DNA from: Plantactinospora alkalitolerans
Lineage (GTDB): Bacteria > Actinomycetota > Actinomycetes > Mycobacteriales > Micromonosporaceae
Direction: 5' to 3'
NCBI RefSeq assembly: GCF_015690345.1
Contig: NZ_JADPUN010000166.1
Coordinates: 1 to 64,000 of the forward strand
DNA length: 64,000 bases
Of the stretch, positions 37,230 to 45,836 are shown piece by piece. The notes under the pieces were generated by a model. It saw only the letters and a program-made list of their open reading frames with translations, ran no database searches and was not told the origin of the DNA. The translations under genes and the position numbers were made by a program. Position 1 is the first letter of the stretch, and every line of letters begins with the position of its first letter.

Positions 37230-37850
37230 ATGTCCAACGTGATGGCTGTCGGCGGCGTACTCGCGGCGGCACTGTTTGCCTCGACGGTAACTACCGAGCC
37301 TCTGGCGGAACCCGCTGAACGGATCACCATCAGCGTGGAGACCGTCAACGGCTCGGGCTGCTCGGCGGGAACGGCCAGGGTGAGTACCGCAGCAGACGAT
37401 ACATCCTTCACGGTTACCTACAGCGACTACTACGTCCTCGGAGGCGACGGGGCGAGGCCGACAGAATCCCGGAAGAACTGTCAGATCAGCCTGCGGGTGC
37501 AGATCCCCCAGGGCCTCACCTTCGCGGTGGCCCAGGTGGACCTGCAGGGCTATGCACACCTCCAGCCGGGGGCCACCGGCTCGCAGCACTCGCACTACTA
37601 CTTCATGGGGACCTCACCGACCGCGCAGACGAGTCACGAGTTCAAGGGACCGTACAGCGACTTCTGGCGCACGTCCGATCGCGCCGCGGCCCTGGTCTAC
37701 GCGCCGTGTGGCGAGGACCGCAATCTCAATGTCAACACCGAGCTGCGGGTGGATGGCGGCGGTTCCGGTAACGGCACGAGCTTCATGGCGATGGACTCGA
37801 CCCGTGGCAGTGTGCGCAGCCTGTACCACCTCAGCTGGAGAGAGTGCTGA
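37230..37850 (+). CDS. Secreted DUF4360-family protein 1
   Basis: 206 residues. A signal peptide of about 29 residues (VMAVGGVLAAALFASTVTT core), then a single DUF4360-like beta-rich domain: TVNGSGCSAGTA, FTVTYSDYYVL, SRKNCQISLRV, VDLQGYAHLQPGA, VYAPCGEDRNLNVNTELRV, and C-terminal SLYHLSWREC. Four cysteines (44, 84, 160, 206) are conserved with the next two genes and probably form two disulfides. The family occurs in actinobacteria and fungi; its function is unknown. AAGGAA ribosome site. It has its own promoter and a very strong terminator, so each paralogue seems to be an independent unit. Confidence 0.85.
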   Translation: MSNVMAVGGVLAAALFASTVTTEPLAEPAERITISVETVNGSGCSAGTARVSTAADDTSFTVTYSDYYVLGGDGARPTESRKNCQISLRVQIPQGLTFAVAQVDLQGYAHLQPGATGSQHSHYYFMGTSPTAQTSHEFKGPYSDFWRTSDRAAALVYAPCGEDRNLNVNTELRVDGGGSGNGTSFMAMDSTRGSVRSLYHLSWREC

Positions 37851-37904
37851 TCACCCCGCCGCAACGCGTCTTCTGACGGCGGTTTGCGGGGCTGGCGCGA
37901 AATA

Positions 37905-37970
37905 GGGCCCCCGGCCGATTTGATGGAATGATTAATGTCCATCCAATCGGCCGGGGGCCCTTGCTTTTTG
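37905..37970 (+). terminator. Strong intrinsic terminator after DUF4360 gene 1
   Basis: A perfect 16-bp stem (37905-37920 with 37945-37960, arm start GGGCCCCCGGCC), extended by six inner pairs after one mismatch, then TTGCTTTTTG. It is the most classical terminator in the window. Confidence 0.93.
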
Positions 37971-38023
37971 TTGAAAGTCAGGTCGTACCACTAATCGGCC
38001 CAGGGTGCATCCATTTTTCAGAC

Positions 38024-38053
38024 ATTGACGAACATCAATAGTGAGAGTTAAAG
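38024..38053 (+). promoter_or_regulatory. Promoter of DUF4360 gene 2, same architecture as gene 1
   Basis: -35 TTGACG (38025-38030) inside ATTGA-N6-TCAAT (38024-38039), 17-bp spacer, weaker -10 TTAAAG (38048-38053). The -35 is 74 bp from the start codon, against 73 bp for gene 1. Confidence 0.5.
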
Positions 38054-38098
38054 TGAACGTGCGCGCGCAACATTATCGCCACGATCGGGAGGGAACCC

Positions 38099-38746
38099 AT
38101 GATCAGTGTGCTGGCCATTGGCAGTCTCGTTGCCTCGATGCTCGGCGGCCCGATAGTCATCCCGATGGATCCGCCGACGGAGCCTCCGGATGCGCAGATT
38201 GTCATTGATGTCATTACCATCAATGGTTCGGGTTGCCCGGCCGGGACTGCGGCTGTCGCGGTCGCCCCCGACAACACCGCCTTCACTGTGACCTACAGCG
38301 ACTATCTCGCCCAGGTCGGTGTGGGGGCGCGGCCGACCGACTCCCGGAAGAACTGCCAACTGGCCCTGCAGGTCCATGTTCCGGAGGGCTTCACCTACGC
38401 GATTCTCCAGGCCGACTACCGGGGCTACGGGTACCTGGCGTCCGGTGCGACCGCTGTTTCGCGGGCCAACTACTACTTCCAGGGTTCCTCGCCGACGACG
38501 TACAAGAACCACTCGTTCAGCGGCCCACTGGACGACAGTTGGCAGACGACCGACACCTCCGAGTTGACCTCGGTGAGCTACGCGCCCTGCGGCGAGATGC
38601 GCTTCCTCAACATCAACACCGAACTGCGGGTGAACCTCGGTACGTCCAACCCTGCGACCACCACCAGTTTCATGACGATGGACTCGACGGACGGCGGCAT
38701 CAGCACCATCTACCACTTCGCGTGGAAAGAGTGCGACGAGTCCTGA
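38099..38746 (+). CDS. Secreted DUF4360-family protein 2
   Basis: 215 residues. A short signal-like hydrophobic start (MISVLAIGSLVASMLGGPIV) and a Pro-rich spacer (PMDPPTEPP), then the DUF4360 domain with INGSGCPAGTAAVA, DNTAFTVTYSDYLAQ, SRKNCQLALQVHV, ADYRGYGYLASGA, YAPCGEMRFLNINTELRV and IYHFAWKEC. It is closer to gene 3 than to gene 1. The signal peptide has no basic n-region, which is unusual, so secretion is inferred mainly from the paralogues and the paired cysteines. GGGAGGGAA ribosome site. Confidence 0.85.
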   Translation: MISVLAIGSLVASMLGGPIVIPMDPPTEPPDAQIVIDVITINGSGCPAGTAAVAVAPDNTAFTVTYSDYLAQVGVGARPTDSRKNCQLALQVHVPEGFTYAILQADYRGYGYLASGATAVSRANYYFQGSSPTTYKNHSFSGPLDDSWQTTDTSELTSVSYAPCGEMRFLNINTELRVNLGTSNPATTTSFMTMDSTDGGISTIYHFAWKECDES

Positions 38747-38768
38747 CGCAGTACCCCTGAACCGCGGA

Positions 38769-38787
38769 TACGGGAACTGTTCCCGTA
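38769..38787 (+). terminator. Hairpin after DUF4360 gene 2
   Basis: TACGGGAA-CTG-TTCCCGTA, a perfect 8-bp stem 23 bp past the stop. A second palindrome (GGGCGGGTACCCGCCC) follows near 38800. Confidence 0.6.
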
Positions 38788-38934
38788 CCCCGTCCCAGGG
38801 GCGGGTACCCGCCCGGCCGGCATTGTCCAGCCGGTGCGGGTGCCCGACGAAGAGGGCCATCCGATCGATGGATGAAGTGTTGTACATCGCGCGGGCAACG
38901 GCTCGCGCGACGGTGACCGAAGGGAGCCCCGCAA

Positions 38935-39573
38935 ATGTTGCACACGTTAGTCATCGGCACTCTGGCGGCGTCGTTACTGGGCTTGCCGGTACTCGATGAC
39001 CCCGTGCCGACCACAAATCCCCCGGCCGAGCGCATCACCGTCGAGATAGTGACGGTCAACGGGTCGGGCTGCCGGCAGGGGACGGCGGCGGTCGCCGCGG
39101 CGCCCGACAACACGGCGTTCACGGTGACCTACAGCGATTACCTCGCCCAGGCCGGCGCCGGCACCGCGCCGACCGACTTCCGGAAGAACTGTCAACTGGT
39201 CCTCGAGGTAAAGGTTCCGGGGGGCTTCACGTACGCGATCGGGCAGGCCGACTACCGTGGCTTCGCCCATCTCGAGCGCGGCGCCAGCGGCATGCAACGA
39301 GCGAGCTACTACATCCAGGGCACGTCAGCGACGGACGCCCGGACGCACACCTTCGCCGGTCCGGTCAGCGACAGTTGGCAGGCGACCGACACCACCGACG
39401 TGGCGTCGCTGGTCTACGCCCCGTGCGGCGAGGTGCGCCTGTTCAACATCAACACGGAGCTGCGGGTGAACCGTGGTTCGTCGCAGCCGACGACGACCAG
39501 TTTCATGATGATGGACTCCACCGACGGCGCCGTCAGCACGACGTACCACTTCAACTGGATGCGGTGCGAGTAG
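38935..39573 (+). CDS. Secreted DUF4360-family protein 3
   Basis: 212 residues. Hydrophobic start (MLHTLVIGTLAASLLGLPVL), a Pro/Thr spacer, then the DUF4360 domain: TVNGSGCRQGTAAVA, DNTAFTVTYSDYLAQ, FRKNCQLVLEVKV, ADYRGFAHLERGA, YAPCGEVRLFNINTELRV and TYHFNWMRCE. The four cysteines are conserved. AGGGAG ribosome site. The promoter seen before genes 1 and 2 is not obvious here, but the leader keeps a related CGCGACGGTGACCGAAGGGAG segment. Gene 3 may be read from upstream or have a different promoter. Confidence 0.85.
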   Translation: MLHTLVIGTLAASLLGLPVLDDPVPTTNPPAERITVEIVTVNGSGCRQGTAAVAAAPDNTAFTVTYSDYLAQAGAGTAPTDFRKNCQLVLEVKVPGGFTYAIGQADYRGFAHLERGASGMQRASYYIQGTSATDARTHTFAGPVSDSWQATDTTDVASLVYAPCGEVRLFNINTELRVNRGSSQPTTTSFMMMDSTDGAVSTTYHFNWMRCE

Positions 39574-39578
39574 TCCGG

Positions 39579-39597
39579 ACCGGGACCGGATCCCGGT
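39579..39597 (+). terminator. Hairpin directly after DUF4360 gene 3
   Basis: Perfect 7-bp stem ACCGGGA/TCCCGGT with 5-base loop, starting 6 bp past the stop. Confidence 0.55.
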
Positions 39598-39678
39598 GCC
39601 AACCTAGGAGGGCAACAACGACGCACGCCGGTACGGCAGCCGCCGATCGGCATCGCGACGGCTCAAGCGAAGATCTCC

Positions 39679-39713
39679 GCTGGCGCTCGTCGACAGGTCG
39701 TTCGAGCGCCAGC
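39679..39713. terminator. Strong orphan hairpin
   Basis: Perfect 11-bp stem GCTGGCGCTCG (39679-39689) with 39703-39713, followed by TCTTCCT on the plus strand. Confidence 0.5.
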
Positions 39714-39898
39714 TCTTCCTGCCGGATCCCGGGGCCGATCCCGGACGGTCCGAGCACCCCGCGTGGCCGGCTCCCCGATTCGGACGCCCACGGCGGGTGA
39801 GGTCAGTACCCTGACCAGTGGTGCGGCCCGGAAAGCCGGGGCCTGCCGGTACACAGGTCGGGTCCCCTGCTCCGGTGTCGGCACCAGTGGTGGTTGGT

Positions 39899-39927
39899 GG
39901 TCCGGGGTCCACGGGGGGTCCCGGACC
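39899..39927 (-). terminator. Hairpin after the 143-residue gene
   Basis: Perfect 8-bp stem GGTCCGGG/CCCGGACC, 24 bp past the stop on the minus strand. Confidence 0.5.
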
Positions 39928-39950
39928 CGCCTTGCCCGGGGCGGCCGTGG

Positions 39951-40382
39951 TCAGCCGAGCCGGCGGCCCTGCCGGACCAGACCACCCTCACACCAGTCGC
40001 GGTAGTCGAACAGGTCCGGGCTGGCCTGGAGCATCCGGGTGTTGTGGGCCCAGATGATCATCTGGTCGTCACCGTTCCGTTCGGCCTGCTCGACCAGCTT
40101 GCGCAACCGCCGCTTCGGATGGGCCTGGAACTTGGTCCGGATCCCGTCCGCCGCGTAGATGTAGAGGCAGTGCAGCGCGAACCGGCGGGCCGGACATGAT
40201 CGATCCATCGCCAGGTCGAACAGCGTGGTGATCAGCCGGTCGCCGGAGACAAGCAGATCCCAGTCCTTCGGCATCGTGTGCAGCGGCACCGAATCAGGTT
40301 CGTACGCCCAGGCCCGCAGCTCGGCGGGTGATGGGTCGACCGGATTGGCGAATCCTCGGAACGCGGAGTCCTGCACGCTCAA
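39951..40382 (-). CDS. Conserved hypothetical protein, 143 residues
   Basis: Soluble, helical, without signal peptide. Characteristic stretches are LRAWAYEPDSVPLHTMPKDW, LLVSGDRLITTLFDLAMDRS, FALHCLYIYAADGIRT and IIWAHNTRMLQASPDLFDY. I recall similar proteins as unannotated in actinobacteria and can offer no function. Regular codon use and a helical pattern support a real gene. It is transcribed toward the DUF4360 array, with the antiporter genes 200 bp upstream on the same strand behind a terminator. Confidence 0.78.
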   Translation of the reverse strand: MSVQDSAFRGFANPVDPSPAELRAWAYEPDSVPLHTMPKDWDLLVSGDRLITTLFDLAMDRSCPARRFALHCLYIYAADGIRTKFQAHPKRRLRKLVEQAERNGDDQMIIWAHNTRMLQASPDLFDYRDWCEGGLVRQGRRLG

Positions 40383-40556
40383 ACGGGCCGCCTTTCCGCT
40401 CGCGCGACCGCCGGAACGCCTGGCTCCGGCAAGTACCAGTGGCTACTGCGGCGACACGGTAACGCGCTGTTGCCAAGCTGCGGAAGGGTCGCCACGTGCC
40501 ATTTCATCAACCCGTTACGTGACGGTGAACTCGGCCGAACGGTGATCCCGCTATGT

Positions 40557-40582
40557 GGTGCGCGACGCCGGGGTCGCGCACC
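40557..40582 (-). terminator. Terminator hairpin after the antiporter operon
   Basis: Perfect 10-bp stem GGTGCGCGAC (40557-40566) with 40573-40582, directly after the antiporter stop on the minus strand. Confidence 0.7.
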
Positions 40583-40584
40583 GG

Positions 40585-41787
40585 TCACTCGGTCGCCGTC
40601 GCCGGTGGCAACCCGCGGGCCGCCTGCCGGCGGAGCCAGCGCTTGAACCACCCGAAGTCGGGCAGCCGGGCCAGCATCGGGCCGGTCACCACGGTCACCA
40701 GCACGTACGCGGTGGCGAGCGGGGCGAGCTGCGGATTCACCAGGCTGGTGCCGACCGCCAGGCCGGCGATGACGATCGAGAACTCGCCCCGGGGTACCAG
40801 CGCCAGACCGGTCCGCCAGCGGCCCGGCAGGGCGATGCCCACCCGTCTGGCCGCCAGGTAGCCCGTGACCACCTTGGTGGCCATGGTGACCACCGCCAGC
40901 GCGATGGCCGGCAGCAGGACCGGTGGGATGGCCCGCGGATCGGTGTTCAGCCCGAAGAACACGAAGAAGACGGCGGCGAAGAGGTCCCGTAGCGGCGAGA
41001 GCAGCTCCGTCGCGTTGTGCGCCACCGGCCCGGACAGGGCGATGCCGACCAGGAACGCGCCCACCGCGGCCGACACCTTCAGCCCGGCGGCGATCCCGGC
41101 GACCAGAAGGGTCAGCCCGAGCACGCCCAGCAGCAACGCCTCCGGGTCCTGGGCGGAGAACATCCGGGAGATGACGTGGCCGTACCGGATCGCCACCATG
41201 AGCACCACGACCACGGTGACCACCGCGACGGTCAGCGCGATGCTGCCACCGAGCAGTGCCTGGCCGCTGAGGATCGCGGTCACCAACGGCAGGTAGAGGG
41301 CCATGGCGAGGTCCTCGATGACCAGGATCGACAGGATCACCGGCGTTTCGCGGTTACCGAGCCGGCCCAGGTCGGCGAGCACCTTGGCGATGACGCCGGA
41401 CGACGACACCCAGGTCACCCCGGCCAGCACGATCGCGCTGACCCAGCCCCAGCCCAGCAGCAGCCCGAAGGCCGCGCCCGGCAACGCGTTGAGGAGACCG
41501 TCGACCAGCCCGGCCGGTGCGGCCGCGCGCAGGTTGCCGACGAGTTCGCTGGCCGAGTACTCCAGGCCCAGCATGACCAGGAGCAGGATCACGCCGATCT
41601 CGGCGCCGACCTCGAAGAACTCCTCGCTGGCCGACAGCGGCAGTACCCCGCCGTGCCCGAAGGCGAGCCCGGCGAGCAGGTAGAGCGGGATCGGCGAGAG
41701 CCCGATCCGCCGGCTGAGCCGGCTGAGCAGCCCGAGGACGAGCAGCAGCGCACCGACCTCGATGAGCAGAACAGTGGTGTGATGCAT
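40585..41787 (-). CDS. Cation:proton antiporter (CPA2/KefB-like membrane subunit)
   Basis: 400 residues with about twelve hydrophobic helices, and sequence features of the CPA2 Na+/H+ exchanger domain: SRRIGLSPIPLYLLAGLAFG, VMLGLEYSASELVG, ILSILVIEDLAMALYLPLV and FFVFFGLNTDPRAIP. There is no C-terminal TrkA-N domain; the cytosolic regulatory part is the separate protein encoded 5 bp upstream, an arrangement like KhtU/KhtT. It should move K+ or Na+ against protons for pH or ion balance. The ATG is at 41787. Confidence 0.92.
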   Translation of the reverse strand: MHHTTVLLIEVGALLLVLGLLSRLSRRIGLSPIPLYLLAGLAFGHGGVLPLSASEEFFEVGAEIGVILLLVMLGLEYSASELVGNLRAAAPAGLVDGLLNALPGAAFGLLLGWGWVSAIVLAGVTWVSSSGVIAKVLADLGRLGNRETPVILSILVIEDLAMALYLPLVTAILSGQALLGGSIALTVAVVTVVVVLMVAIRYGHVISRMFSAQDPEALLLGVLGLTLLVAGIAAGLKVSAAVGAFLVGIALSGPVAHNATELLSPLRDLFAAVFFVFFGLNTDPRAIPPVLLPAIALAVVTMATKVVTGYLAARRVGIALPGRWRTGLALVPRGEFSIVIAGLAVGTSLVNPQLAPLATAYVLVTVVTGPMLARLPDFGWFKRWLRRQAARGLPPATATE

Positions 41788-41792
41788 ACGCC

Positions 41793-42293
41793 TCAGCCGT
41801 CCGGATCGGCTTCGGCGAGGATCGCGGTGACACCGTCGAGTCCCTGGCGGGTGCCGACCACGACCACAACATCGCCGGCCTCGAACCGGAACGTCGGATC
41901 TGGTGAGGCGATCACCTCGCGCTCCCGAAGGACCGCGACGATGGAGGCGCCGGTACGGGTGCGAGTCTGCGTGTCGCCCAACGGCCGGCCGACGTACCGC
42001 GAGCCAGCCGGGATGGAGACCTGCTCGGTGAGCAGTCCGGCAGCCTGTTGGCGCAGGCCGGAGAGCTGGCCCAGCATCAGCGAGGCGCCGAGGATGTCCG
42101 CCAGCGCCTCCGCCTCGTCGTCCGTGAGCGGAATGTCGGCGGTGCAGGAATCCGGATCGTCGGGGTCGTACAGCACCAGATCCCGTCGTCCATTGCGGTG
42201 CGTGACCACGCCGAGCCGACGGCCGGAGGTAGTCACCAGGTCGTGGCGTACACCGATACCGGGCAGCGCCGTCTGTTCCACACGTACTCGCAC
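41793..42293 (-). CDS. Antiporter regulatory subunit with TrkA-C (RCK_C) domain
   Basis: About 166 residues. N-terminal part VRVEQTALPGIGVRHDLVTT, a linker, and a C-terminal TrkA-C domain (VSIPAGSRYVGRPLGDTQTR; VAVLREREVIASPDPTF; FEAGDVVVVVGTRQG), like KhtT. It binds a nucleotide or other ligand and gates the antiporter encoded next. GTG 42293 is used because homologues usually start at this point; ATG 42341 with GGAGG 13 bases upstream is an alternative. A CRP-like site and a HAIR element lie in the divergent region with clpB. Confidence 0.85.
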   Translation of the reverse strand: MRVRVEQTALPGIGVRHDLVTTSGRRLGVVTHRNGRRDLVLYDPDDPDSCTADIPLTDDEAEALADILGASLMLGQLSGLRQQAAGLLTEQVSIPAGSRYVGRPLGDTQTRTRTGASIVAVLREREVIASPDPTFRFEAGDVVVVVGTRQGLDGVTAILAEADPDG

Positions 42294-42373
42294 GGGGCCA
42301 ACGGTACCGTCTGTCGATCGAGGGGCCGGAACACGGTTCATCCGGTGCGGTCCGCCTCCACCGCAGCTTCGAC

Positions 42374-42389
42374 TGTGACCGACGTCACG
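42374..42389. promoter_or_regulatory. CRP-like site in the trkA-C/clpB divergent region
   Basis: TGTGA-N6-TCACG, one mismatch from TGTGA-N6-TCACA. It is about 80 bp upstream of the antiporter regulator and next to the clpB HAIR element. Assignment rests only on the match. Confidence 0.35.
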
Positions 42390-42398
42390 GTCCTGAAG

Positions 42399-42417
42399 TT
42401 GAGTGGAATAGACTCAA
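42399..42417. promoter_or_regulatory. HAIR element (HspR operator) upstream of clpB
   Basis: Perfect core TTGAGT-N7-ACTCAA, 112 bp upstream of the clpB start. The left arm could also serve as the clpB -35. Confidence 0.9.
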
Positions 42418-42528
42418 CTCTGATTGTGTCGTCAGTACTGGAGGCGGTGTCGCCCGTTGGGCGGCGACGCCGACGCCACGCTGCCGATGCCGACCCGTAC
42501 CAGGGTCGGCGGACCGTATTGGGAGCCC

Positions 42529-45120
42529 ATGAACGCCGAACGTCTGACCACCAAGACCCGCGAAGTCATCACCGGCGCCGTCGCGACGGCGAACCAGCGC
42601 GGCCACGCCACCGTCGAGCCCTGGCACCTGCTGCTCTCGTTGCTGGACACCGGCGGCTCCACCGCGGCCGGCCTGCTGCGGGCCGTCGGGGCCAACCCGG
42701 CCGACGTCCGACGGGCCGCCGCCCGCGCGGTGGAGAACCAGCCGGCCGCCCGGGGGTCGAGCGTCGCCGAACCGAGCCTGTCCCGCGAGTTCGTCAACGC
42801 CATCGGGGCGGCCGAGGAGATCGCCCGGCCGCTCGGCGACGAGTACACCTCCACCGAACACCTGCTGGCCGGGCTGGCCCGGGTCGGCGGCGCGGTGGCG
42901 AGCACCCTGAAGAGCGCGGGAGCCACCGAGGAGAACCTCGTCGCCGCCTTCCCGGCGGTGCGCGGCGGCGACCGCCGGGTCACCACCGCCGACCCGGAGC
43001 AGACCTACCAGGCGTTGCAGAAGTACGGCGTCGACCTGACCGCGAGCGCCCGGGACGGGAAGATCGACCCGGTGATCGGCCGGGACGCCGAGATCCGCCG
43101 GGTCGTCCAGGTGCTGTCCCGGCGTACCAAGAACAACCCGGTGCTGATCGGCGAGCCCGGCGTCGGCAAGACCGCGATCGTCGAGGGGCTGGCCCAGCGG
43201 ATCGTGACCGGCGACGTGCCCGAGTCGCTGCGGGACAAGAAGCTGGTCTCGCTCGACCTCGGCGCGATGGTCGCCGGTGCGCAGTACCGGGGCCAGTTCG
43301 AGGAGCGGCTGAAGTCGGTGCTGGAGGAGATCAAGAACTCCGACGGCCAGGTCATCACGTTCCTGGACGAGCTGCACACCGTGGTCGGCGCCGGCAGGGG
43401 CGAGGGCTCGATGGACGCCGGCAACATGCTCAAGCCGATGCTTGCCCGGGGCGAGCTGCGGATGGTGGGCGCGACCACCCTGGACGAGTACCGCGAGCAC
43501 ATCGAGAAGGATCCGGCGCTGGAGCGCCGGTTCCAGCCGGTCGTGGTCGGCGAGCCGACCATCGAGGACACCATCGGCATCCTGCGCGGCCTGAAGGAAC
43601 GCTACGAGGTTCACCACGGGGTACGGATCACCGACGCCGCCCTGGTCGCCGCCGCCTCGCTGTCGGACCGGTACATCACCGAACGGTTCCTGCCGGACAA
43701 GGCGATCGACCTGGTCGACGAGTCCGCCTCCCGGCTCCGGATGGAGATCGACTCCCGGCCGACCGAGGTCGACGAGATCGAGCGGGCGGTACGCCGGCTG
43801 GAGATCGAGGAGATGGCGCTGGCCAAGGAGCCCGACCCGGCCTCGGCAGAACGCCTCGAACGGCTCCGCAGGGAACTGGCGGACAAGCGGGAGCAGCTCA
43901 CCGTGCTCAGCGAACGGTGGCACCTGGAGAAGGACCACATCACCCGGATCTCGACCGCGAAGGAGGAGCTGGAACGGCTCGGCGGCGAGGCCGAGCGGGC
44001 GGAGCGGGACGGCGAGCTGGAACGCGCCGCCGAGTTGCGGTACGGACGCATTCCCGGCCTGCAGGGCGAGCTGTCCCGGGCCGAGGCGGAACTCGCCGGA
44101 CTACAGGTCGACGGGGCGATGCTGAAGGAGGAGGTCGGCGCCGACGACATCGCCGCCGTGGTGGCCTCCTGGACCGGTATCCCGGCCGGTCGGCTGATGG
44201 AGGGCGAGACCGCCAAGCTGCTCCGGATGGAGTCGTCGCTCGGCGGCCGGGTCGTCGGTCAGGCCGAGGCCGTGGCCGCGGTCTCCGACGCGGTCCGCCG
44301 GGCCCGTGCCGGCGTCGCCGACCCGGACCGGCCCACCGGCAGTTTCCTCTTCCTCGGCCCGACCGGGGTGGGCAAGACCGAGCTGGGCAAGGCGCTCGCC
44401 GAGTTCCTCTTCGACGACGAGCGGGCCATGGTCCGGATCGACATGAGCGAGTACGCCGAGAAGCACTCGGTGGCCCGGCTGGTCGGCGCCCCGCCCGGCT
44501 ACGTCGGGTACGAGGAGGGCGGGCAGCTCACCGAGGCGGTGCGCCGGCGCCCGTACTCGGTGATCCTGCTGGACGAGGTGGAGAAGGCACATCCGGACGT
44601 CTTCGACGTACTGCTCCAGGTGCTCGACGACGGCCGGCTCACCGACGGGCAGGGCCGGACGGTGGACTTCCGCAACGCCATCCTGATCCTCACCTCCAAC
44701 CTCGGCTCGGCCACGATCGCCGACCCCACCCTGTCCGAGGACGAGCGTCGGGAGGCGGTGCTCGCCGTGGTCCGGATCCACTTCAAGCCGGAGTTCCTGA
44801 ACCGGCTGGACGACATCGTGGTCTTCGCCACGCTCACCGGTCCGGAGCTGCGCGGCATCGTGGACATCCAGCTCGACCGGCTCCGGCGGCGGCTCGCCGA
44901 ACGCCGGCTCGGCCTGGACGTCAGCGACGCGGCCCGGACCTGGCTGGCCGAGCACGGGTACGACCCGATCTACGGCGCCCGGCCGCTGCGTCGGCTGGTG
45001 CAGTCGGCGATCGGCGACCGGCTGGCGAAGGCGCTGCTGGCCGGGGAGGTACGCGACGGCGACACCGTCCGGGTCGACCTGGCCGACACCAAGGAGGGCC
45101 TGGCGGTCGTCCGGGCCTGA
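42529..45120 (+). CDS. clpB: Hsp100 disaggregase ClpB
   Basis: 863 residues. N-terminal Clp domain ([34 protein letters not shown]), first AAA+ module with Walker A GEPGVGKT and Walker [12 protein letters not shown]. The coiled-coil middle domain between the AAA+ modules is ClpB-specific, about 390-530. The second AAA+ module has [23 protein letters not shown] and a C-terminal sensor-2 GARPLRR. It works with DnaK, DnaJ and GrpE to solubilise aggregates. GGGAG is close to the ATG. One HAIR element upstream links it to HspR. Confidence 0.98.
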   Translation: MNAERLTTKTREVITGAVATANQRGHATVEPWHLLLSLLDTGGSTAAGLLRAVGANPADVRRAAARAVENQPAARGSSVAEPSLSREFVNAIGAAEEIARPLGDEYTSTEHLLAGLARVGGAVASTLKSAGATEENLVAAFPAVRGGDRRVTTADPEQTYQALQKYGVDLTASARDGKIDPVIGRDAEIRRVVQVLSRRTKNNPVLIGEPGVGKTAIVEGLAQRIVTGDVPESLRDKKLVSLDLGAMVAGAQYRGQFEERLKSVLEEIKNSDGQVITFLDELHTVVGAGRGEGSMDAGNMLKPMLARGELRMVGATTLDEYREHIEKDPALERRFQPVVVGEPTIEDTIGILRGLKERYEVHHGVRITDAALVAAASLSDRYITERFLPDKAIDLVDESASRLRMEIDSRPTEVDEIERAVRRLEIEEMALAKEPDPASAERLERLRRELADKREQLTVLSERWHLEKDHITRISTAKEELERLGGEAERAERDGELERAAELRYGRIPGLQGELSRAEAELAGLQVDGAMLKEEVGADDIAAVVASWTGIPAGRLMEGETAKLLRMESSLGGRVVGQAEAVAAVSDAVRRARAGVADPDRPTGSFLFLGPTGVGKTELGKALAEFLFDDERAMVRIDMSEYAEKHSVARLVGAPPGYVGYEEGGQLTEAVRRRPYSVILLDEVEKAHPDVFDVLLQVLDDGRLTDGQGRTVDFRNAILILTSNLGSATIADPTLSEDERREAVLAVVRIHFKPEFLNRLDDIVVFATLTGPELRGIVDIQLDRLRRRLAERRLGLDVSDAARTWLAEHGYDPIYGARPLRRLVQSAIGDRLAKALLAGEVRDGDTVRVDLADTKEGLAVVRA

Positions 45121-45172
45121 GCGCCGGGCACGGGCCTGAGCTCCGGGCACGGGGCTGAACGCTCGAACCAGC

Positions 45173-45210
45173 CCCGGACGCTCGGAGCCAGCCCGGACGC
45201 TCGGAGCCAG
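45173..45210. repeat. Perfect 19-bp tandem duplication
   Basis: CCCGGACGCTCGGAGCCAG at 45173-45191 and again at 45192-45210, upstream of the 125-residue gene. A looser duplication (CCGGGCACGGG) lies at 45124-45152. Confidence 0.9.
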
Positions 45211-45258
45211 AAGGTGCTCGCCGGGCGGACCGCCGTCCGCTGGGCGAGGATTGGTGGC

Positions 45259-45636
45259 ATGACAGAGTTGCCGGGACAGAACGACGACCTGACGTCGGCG
45301 GTGCGCGAGTTGGCCACCGCCGACGTCGTCGCGTTCGGCGGAGTGGGCCTCGCCGGTCAGGTCCTGCCGCCGACCGTCGCGTACCGGGCGATCGAGGCGG
45401 CGCTGCCCGAGCGGAGCGAGGCGGTCCGGTCCCGGCTGGACTGGCTGCTGGACAACGGTTCGGCCGCCGGCCGGGCGTACGCCGCCACGCTGCTCGGCCG
45501 GGTCGATCCCGCCGCCGCCCGTGCCGCCTGGCGGGCGCTTGTCGACGACGAGGCGACGCTGACCACGTTCAGCGGCTGCCTGATGGACCAGACCACGCTG
45601 GGCGAGTACGCCGCCGTACGGCTCGAACACGACTGA
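45259..45636 (+). CDS. Small hypothetical protein with HEAT-like helices
   Basis: 125 residues, soluble. Repeated helical pairs (VAYRAIEAALPERSEAVRSR; LDWLLDNGSAAGRAYAATLL; GRVDPAAARAAWRALVDDEA) resemble a short HEAT-type fold. The N-terminal ELATADVVAFGGVGLAGQVL is hydrophobic but probably not a membrane helix. I recognise no family. It follows clpB on the same strand after 138 bp containing tandem repeats; a shared transcript is possible. Confidence 0.68.
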   Translation: MTELPGQNDDLTSAVRELATADVVAFGGVGLAGQVLPPTVAYRAIEAALPERSEAVRSRLDWLLDNGSAAGRAYAATLLGRVDPAAARAAWRALVDDEATLTTFSGCLMDQTTLGEYAAVRLEHD

Positions 45637-45750
45637 CGGTCCCCGCCGGTCCGGCTGGCCGTCCGCCCTGGTCCACGGCCGGTCCTCGGTGCCGTCAGCG
45701 GCGGTTCGCCCCCCGTCGATGAGGTGGCTACCGCTACCGTGGGCCGTTAT

Positions 45751-45829
45751 CTGGGAACCTTGCTCCGGAAACACCGATTCGGGGAACCCGACTCCGGGAA
45801 CTTGAGCCAGGGACTTCATCTAGGGAAGG
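45751..45829. repeat. Phased degenerate repeats GGGAAC, period about 14 bp
   Basis: Six GGGAAC-like cores begin near 45753, 45767, 45782, 45796, 45810 and 45823 with 13-16 bp steps, immediately upstream of the membrane-protein GTG at 45837. Confidence 0.6.
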
Positions 45830-45836
45830 GAGAGCC

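Larger units (their letters stand above)
39574..39950. other. 377-bp intergenic region with three hairpins
   Basis: Between convergent DUF4360 gene 3 and the 143-residue gene. Hairpins at 39579-39597 (ACCGGGA/TCCCGGT), 39679-39713 (perfect 11 bp GCTGGCGCTCG, loop 13) and 39899-39927 (GGTCCGGG/CCCGGACC). The first likely ends gene 3 and the last the minus-strand gene; the middle one has no clear owner. Small frames here have no support as genes. Confidence 0.55.

Noticed and set aside
39574-39950. Small genes in the gap after the DUF4360 array
   Set aside because: The frames are short, Arg/Gly/Pro-rich, lack ribosome sites and run through perfect hairpins.
42048-45158. A 1036-codon plus-strand frame in the clpB region
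   Set aside because: It is the shifted frame of clpB, Arg/Gly/Pro-rich, while ClpB motifs are perfect in the other frame.
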